A stretch of 64,000 bases of DNA from Streptomyces sp. NBC_01262 (GTDB taxonomy: Bacteria > Actinomycetota > Actinomycetes > Streptomycetales > Streptomycetaceae). The notes beneath the pieces were generated by a model, which did not search any database, had not been told where the DNA came from, and saw nothing but the letters and a program-made list of their open reading frames with translations. Positions 60,296-64,000 of this stretch are shown piece after piece. The DNA is taken from positions 2,232,001 through 2,296,000 of the forward strand of contig NZ_CP108462.1 of the NCBI RefSeq assembly GCF_036226365.1. The letters run 5' to 3'. Both the position numbers and the translations under genes were made by a program. The number at the start of each line of letters is the position of its first letter. The first letter of the stretch is position 1.

Positions 60296-60949
60296 TCAGA
60301 TCCGGTAGCCGGAGCCGGGCACGGTGACGATCACCGCGGGCTCACCGAGCTTGCGCCGCAGCGTCATGACCGTGACGCGCACCACGTTGGTGAACGGGTC
60401 GGTGTTCTCGTCCCAGGCCTTCTCCAGCAGCTGCTCGGCGGAGACCACGGAACCCTCGCTGCGCATGAGGACCTCCAGCACGGCGAACTCCTTCGGCGCG
60501 AGATGGACCTCCTTGCCGTCCCGGAACACCTCCCGGCGGTTGGGGTCCAGCCGGATGCCCGAGCGCTCCAGCACGGGCGGCAGCGGAGCCGTCGTACGGC
60601 GGCCCAGTGCCCTCACCCGGGCGGTGAGCTCGCTGAAGGCGAAGGGCTTGGGCAGGTAGTCGTCCGCCCCCAGCTCCAGGCCCTCCACACGGTCGCTGAC
60701 GTCACCGGAGGCGGTCAGCATCAGGACCCTGGTGGGCAGCCCGAGCTCCACGATCTTGCGGCACACGTCGTCCCCGTGGACGAGCGGGAGGTCGCGGTCC
60801 AGGACCACGACGTCGTAGTCGTTGACCCCGATCCGCTCCAGGGCGGCTGAGCCGTCATAGACGACATCGACGGCCATGGCCTCGCGTCGCAGTCCGGTGG
60901 CTACCGCATCGGCGAGCAGCTGCTCGTCCTCGACAACCAGTACGCGCAA
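60296..60949 (-). CDS. cutR: CutR response regulator
   Basis: 217 residues, the same as S. lividans CutR. D51 in VVVLDRDLPLVHGD is the phosphorylation site, K in GADDYLPKPFAF, and the OmpR-type winged helix ends VPGSGYRI. The start is TTG 60949, with AAAGGAA 8 bases ahead, rather than ATG 60973. The cutS gene follows with 6 bases between. Targets are not seen here. Confidence 0.95.
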   Translation of the reverse strand: MRVLVVEDEQLLADAVATGLRREAMAVDVVYDGSAALERIGVNDYDVVVLDRDLPLVHGDDVCRKIVELGLPTRVLMLTASGDVSDRVEGLELGADDYLPKPFAFSELTARVRALGRRTTAPLPPVLERSGIRLDPNRREVFRDGKEVHLAPKEFAVLEVLMRSEGSVVSAEQLLEKAWDENTDPFTNVVRVTVMTLRRKLGEPAVIVTVPGSGYRI

Positions 60950-61249
60950 GGCGCTGTTCCTTTCACTGAGCATGGGACGTCGAGCATGGACATCCCTCGT
61001 ACATCGTGCACCGGAGCCCCGTAAACGGGCGGTAAGCAGCGCGAAGACCGCCAATGGAGCGGGGTCCCGAGATTCTTCCGCATACCGATGTTTGCCCTCC
61101 GGTTGGCCTGGGGAGGACGACTGCAACCCCCGATCACGCCCACTGGGCGTCCCGTCATCGTCCCGTGGCAGAGCTGCCGCGTGATCCGAGGGGCTTGGAC
61201 AACACCTCGGAGACACCCTGTGTCACCCACGACGACGAGGGGGCGCCAT
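60950..61249. other. intergenic gap upstream of cutR
   Basis: 300 bases between the divergent cutR and small gene at 61250. It must hold the cutR promoter and ribosome site; no ORF is supported. Confidence 0.4.
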
Positions 61250-61423
61250 ATGGACGCGTTCACCACTGGAATCCTCCAGCGCATACACAGCACCGAGTCC
61301 GACCTGCGTCTCGCGAGGGAGTCAGGGGACGACTTCCTCGCCGAGGTCGAGCAGGCCGAGCTCGACGATCTCCGACGCCTTGCCGCCGAGCACGGCGTCG
61401 AGGTCCTCCCGAAGATCGCCTGA
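61250..61423 (+). CDS. small hypothetical protein, 57 residues
   Basis: A helical, acidic protein: MDAFTTGILQRIHSTESDLR, LARESGDDFLAEVEQAELDDL, RRLAAEHG, ending VEVLPKIA. A purine-rich GAGGGGG site precedes the ATG and a hairpin terminator follows (61441-61469). No family recognised. Divergent from cutR. Confidence 0.65.
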   Translation: MDAFTTGILQRIHSTESDLRLARESGDDFLAEVEQAELDDLRRLAAEHGVEVLPKIA

Positions 61424-61440
61424 CCGGAACCCGGCCGCTC

Positions 61441-61469
61441 GCCCCGGACACCGACCACGGTGCCGGGGC
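61441..61469 (+). terminator. hairpin terminator
   Basis: GCCCCGG, A, CACCG, ACCA, CGGTG, CCGGGGC: 12-bp stem with a single bulge, followed by TTT. It lies 18 bases after the stop of the small gene. Confidence 0.7.
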
Positions 61470-61669
61470 GTTTGCGTGCCCGCGTCTACGCCCGTAGATC
61501 CGGAGGGTCAGAGGCCGCGCCGATGGGGAGCGCGGGAGAAGGAGCGGGGCGAGGGGCAAGGCTGGCAAGGCGGAGGAGGGAGACGCAGCGGAGCTGCGGC
61601 GACCGACGACAACGCCGCCAGGCGCCGCCCATCGCCCCGCGACGCCGCGCGCCCCATCGGCGCGGCCTC

Positions 61670-62485
61670 TCAGTCGTGCCAGGCGCCGAGCTCGTCAAGG
61701 AGCCGCTGGAGCGGCTCGAAGATGCCGGGGACGGCGGCGAGTGCCAGGTCGGGGTTGGGGGGCAGGCCGGGGCGGCCGCCGGTGAGGGCGCCGGCTTCAC
61801 GGGCGAACAGGGCGCCGGCGGAGTAGTCCCAGGGGTTGAGACCGCGCTCGTAGTAGCCGTCGAGGCGGCCGGAGCCGACGTCGCAGAGGTCGATGGCGGC
61901 GGAGCCGGCGCGGCGGATGTCGCGCAGGCGTGGGATGAGCCGGCGGGCGACCTCGGCCTGGTGGGTGCGGACTTCGAGGCGGTAGCCGAAGCCGGTGGAG
62001 ACCAGGGCCTGTTCGAAGGGCGGCGCGGGGCGGCAGTACACCCGCTCGCCGTTGGTGAAGGCGCCCCGGCCCAGGACCGCCCGGTAGGTCTCGCCGCGCA
62101 TGGGGGCGGCGACGACGCCGACGACCGTCTCGCCGTGGAGCTCGGCGGCGATGCTGACGGACCAGGACGGGAGCCCGTAGAGGTAGTTGACGGTGCCGTC
62201 CAGCGGGTCGATGACCCAGCGGACGCCGCTGCTGCCATCGCTGCTGGCGCCCTCCTCGCCCAGCAGGCCGTCGTCGGGGCGGTGTTCGCCGATGCAGCCG
62301 GTGATGAGCTTCTCGGCGGCGATGTCCATCTCGGTGACGATGTCGATCGGGCTGCTCTTGGTGGCGGCCACGCCGAGATCCGCCGGGCGGCCGTCGCGCA
62401 GCAGCGTGCCCGCGCGCTCGGCGGCCTCCAGGGCGATGGCCAGGAGCTCGTCCTTCAGCTGCTCGCTCTCCTGCTGCCCGGTCAT
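61670..62485 (-). CDS. inositol monophosphatase family protein
   Basis: 271 residues. Magnesium motifs [23 protein letters not shown] (residues about 90-105) and [14 protein letters not shown] near the C-terminus. It hydrolyses inositol-1-phosphate or related sugar phosphates; actinomycetes also use these for PAP or histidinol phosphate. The ATG at 62485 overlaps the stop of the ferrochelatase gene (ATGA), so it is coupled to haem synthesis. Confidence 0.93.
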   Translation of the reverse strand: MTGQQESEQLKDELLAIALEAAERAGTLLRDGRPADLGVAATKSSPIDIVTEMDIAAEKLITGCIGEHRPDDGLLGEEGASSDGSSGVRWVIDPLDGTVNYLYGLPSWSVSIAAELHGETVVGVVAAPMRGETYRAVLGRGAFTNGERVYCRPAPPFEQALVSTGFGYRLEVRTHQAEVARRLIPRLRDIRRAGSAAIDLCDVGSGRLDGYYERGLNPWDYSAGALFAREAGALTGGRPGLPPNPDLALAAVPGIFEPLQRLLDELGAWHD

Positions 62486-63576
62486 TCGGCCGCACCCGCC
62501 GCGGCCGGACGCGGACTGCGGGCCGGGCAGCAGCCCACCGGGCAGATGTCGTGGCCGGCGCCGAGCGCGCCGAGGGCGCAGCGCTCGACCGCCTCGCCGC
62601 GCTCGGTCGCGACGCGCTCCAGCACCAGTTCGCGCACCGCCGCCGCGAAGCGCGGGTCCGCGCCCACGGTCGCGGCGCGGGCGACCGGGAGGCCGAGTTC
62701 GGCGGCCTTGGCTGCGGCCTCGGTGTCGAGGTCGTACTTGACCTCCATGTGGTCGGAGACGAAGCCGATCGGCACCATGACGGCGGCCGGGGCGCCCCCG
62801 GCGGACAGCTCCTCCAGGTGGTCGCAGATGTCGGGCTCCAGCCAGGGGATGTGCGGGGCGCCGCTGCGCGACTGGTAGACGAGCTTCCAGGGCCGGTCCA
62901 CGCCCGTCGCCTCGCGTACGGCGTCGGCGATCACCTGCGCGGTGTCCAGGTGCTGGGCGACGTAGGAGCCGCCGTCGCCGTGGTCCTCGACGGGCCCGGA
63001 GGTGTCGGCGGCGGCGGTCGGGATGGAGTGGGTGCAGAAGGCGAGGTGGGCCCCGTCGCGAACGTCCTCGGGCAGCTCGGCCAGGGCGGTGAGCACGGCG
63101 TCGGTCATGGGCCGCACGAAGCCGGGGTGGTTGAAGTAGTGCCGCAGCTTGTCGACGTGCGGGACCGGGCGGCCCTCGGCCTCCAGGACGGCGAGGGCGT
63201 CGGCGAGGTTCTCGCGGTACTGACGGCAGCCGGAGTAGGAGGCGTAGGCGCTGGTGGTGAGGACGAGGATGCGGCGGTGGCCGTCGTCGGTCATCCGGCG
63301 CAGGGTGTCGGGGAGGTAGGGCGCCCAGTTGCGGTTGCCCCAGTAGACGGGCAGGTCGAGGCCGTGCTCGGAGAAGTCCTTGCGCAGGGCGTCGAGCAGG
63401 TCGCGGTTCTGCGCGTTGATGGGGCTGACCCCGCCGAAGAGGAAGTAGTGCCGGCCCACCTCCTTCAGGCGCTCGCGCGGGATGCCCCGGCCGCGCGTCA
63501 CGTTCTCCAGGAAGGGAACGACGTCGTCGGGCCCTTCGGGGCCGCCGAAGGACAGCAGAAGCAAGGCGTCATACAT
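62482..63576 (-). CDS. hemH: ferrochelatase (coproporphyrin III type, actinobacterial)
   Basis: 364 residues. Inserts iron into coproporphyrin III (CpfC) in actinobacteria. Blocks: [41 protein letters not shown] with the catalytic His, and [16 protein letters not shown]. Cysteines that hold a [2Fe-2S] cluster are in [10 protein letters not shown] and the C-terminal [18 protein letters not shown]. Start ATG at 63576. Divergent from the MFS gene, with a shared operator-like palindrome. Confidence 0.94.
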   Translation of the reverse strand: MYDALLLLSFGGPEGPDDVVPFLENVTRGRGIPRERLKEVGRHYFLFGGVSPINAQNRDLLDALRKDFSEHGLDLPVYWGNRNWAPYLPDTLRRMTDDGHRRILVLTTSAYASYSGCRQYRENLADALAVLEAEGRPVPHVDKLRHYFNHPGFVRPMTDAVLTALAELPEDVRDGAHLAFCTHSIPTAAADTSGPVEDHGDGGSYVAQHLDTAQVIADAVREATGVDRPWKLVYQSRSGAPHIPWLEPDICDHLEELSAGGAPAAVMVPIGFVSDHMEVKYDLDTEAAAKAAELGLPVARAATVGADPRFAAAVRELVLERVATERGEAVERCALGALGAGHDICPVGCCPARSPRPAAAGAAE

Positions 63577-63634
63577 GCCTCAGATCCTGCCACCCCCAGG
63601 TGACGGCGCCGAAAAGCACTTGCCGGGCTCCGTA

Positions 63635-63651
63635 AGCTGTATACGACAGCT
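63635..63651. promoter_or_regulatory. palindrome in the hemH/MFS divergent promoter
   Basis: AGCTGT, ATACG, ACAGCT: perfect 6-bp arms with a 5-bp spacer, 59 bases from the hemH ATG and 64 from the MFS TTG. Candidate operator. Confidence 0.5.
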
Positions 63652-63714
63652 ACGTGCCTTACCGTGCCCCACCCGTGCCTCATCGACCGCCGGCGACCAC
63701 GCCGTGGAGACTCC

Positions 63715-64000
63715 TTGTCCAGCCCCTACCGCGCGATATTCGCCGCCCCCGGCACCAAGGGGTTCTCCACCGCCGGGTTCATCGGGCGGATGCCGATGTC
63801 GATGCTCGGCATCGGCATCGTGACGATGATCTCCCAGGTCACCGGCCGCTACAGCCTCGCCGGCGGGCTCGCCGCCACCCTCGCGCTCGCGCAGGCGGCG
63901 GTCGGCCCGCAGGTGTCCCGGCTGATGGACCGCTTCGGCCAGCGGCGGGTGCTGCATCCGGCGACCGCGGTGACCCTGGCGGCGCTCGCGGGGCTGCTGG
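63715..64000 (+). CDS. MFS transporter, 5' part only
   Basis: 95 residues visible, cut by the window end. Starts TTG 63715 with GGAG 5 bases before. Sequence GTKGFSTAGFIGRMPMSMLGIGIVTMI is the first membrane segment, followed by GRYSLAGGLAATLALAQAAVG (second) and the loop DRFGQRRV that matches motif A of MFS (GxxxDRxGRR). Substrate unknown. Confidence 0.85.
   Translation, partial: MSSPYRAIFAAPGTKGFSTAGFIGRMPMSMLGIGIVTMISQVTGRYSLAGGLAATLALAQAAVGPQVSRLMDRFGQRRVLHPATAVTLAALAGLL

Noticed and set aside
1..64000. tRNA and rRNA genes
   Set aside because: No cloverleaf-like or rRNA-like stretch was recognised by eye; a tRNAscan run would be needed to be certain.

Overview
This is a 64 kb piece of a very GC-rich actinomycete chromosome, most probably Streptomyces or a close relative. 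The evidence is the codon bias (long spurious ORFs in every frame), the many GTG and TTG starts, the bldA-type TTA codon in a SARP regulator, and marker genes: cutRS, the DUF4193 and DUF3093 genes, the dut/DUF3710/OB-fold/DUF3159 block, Hen1-Pnkp, and an actinobacterial ferrochelatase with C-terminal cysteines. No rRNA, tRNA, CRISPR array or intact transposase was seen.

Region 1 (1-7.5 kb) is accessory and partly decayed. It has two STAS-type genes, a doubly broken acetyl-CoA synthetase remnant, an ArsR regulator with a small DUF6126-type membrane protein, and a four-gene block (78-residue protein, RsbW-like HATPase, SLOG-like protein, small PhnA protein). The two transcription units share a nearly identical 22-bp palindrome (2331-2352 and 3956-3977). 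A second SLOG-like gene with a PPOX protein, a second PhnA, a decayed iron-siderophore binding protein and a TniB/ExeA ATPase tail surround them. Region 2 (7.8-15.9 kb) is regulator-dense: DUF2306 protein, giant LuxR (LAL), TetR, AfsR-like SARP and IclR. Region 3 (15.9-24.2 kb) holds ornithine carbamoyltransferase and arginine deiminase, the Pnkp/Hen1 RNA-repair pair, homocysteine methyltransferase and an LLM oxidoreductase.

Region 4 (24.4-43.6 kb) is a mixed accessory zone. It contains a MazG-like pyrophosphohydrolase beside a RecF-like ATPase, several SDRs with VOC and TetR partners, an aldehyde dehydrogenase, a cluster of broken genes at 33.8-35.3 kb (paaK, LLM, hydrolase tail), an SDR lacking part of its Rossmann fold, a truncated DUF899 gene, an SNase-like protein, a site-2 protease with CBS domains, the divergent DUF1326/DUF2182 pair, and an ArsP-like permease behind a CsoR-type palindrome.

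Region 5 (43.7-64 kb) looks like conserved core. It has an RNA methyltransferase, a KimA-like permease diverging from two TrkA-type proteins and followed by kdpE/kdpD (a potassium-homeostasis group), cysC, the DUF3159/OB-fold pair, the PaaI thioesterase-dut-DUF3710 operon, an SDR, DUF3093, an EcsC-like protein, DUF4193, cutR/cutS, inositol monophosphatase with ferrochelatase, and the start of an MFS transporter. Strong convergent hairpin terminators separate several of these units.
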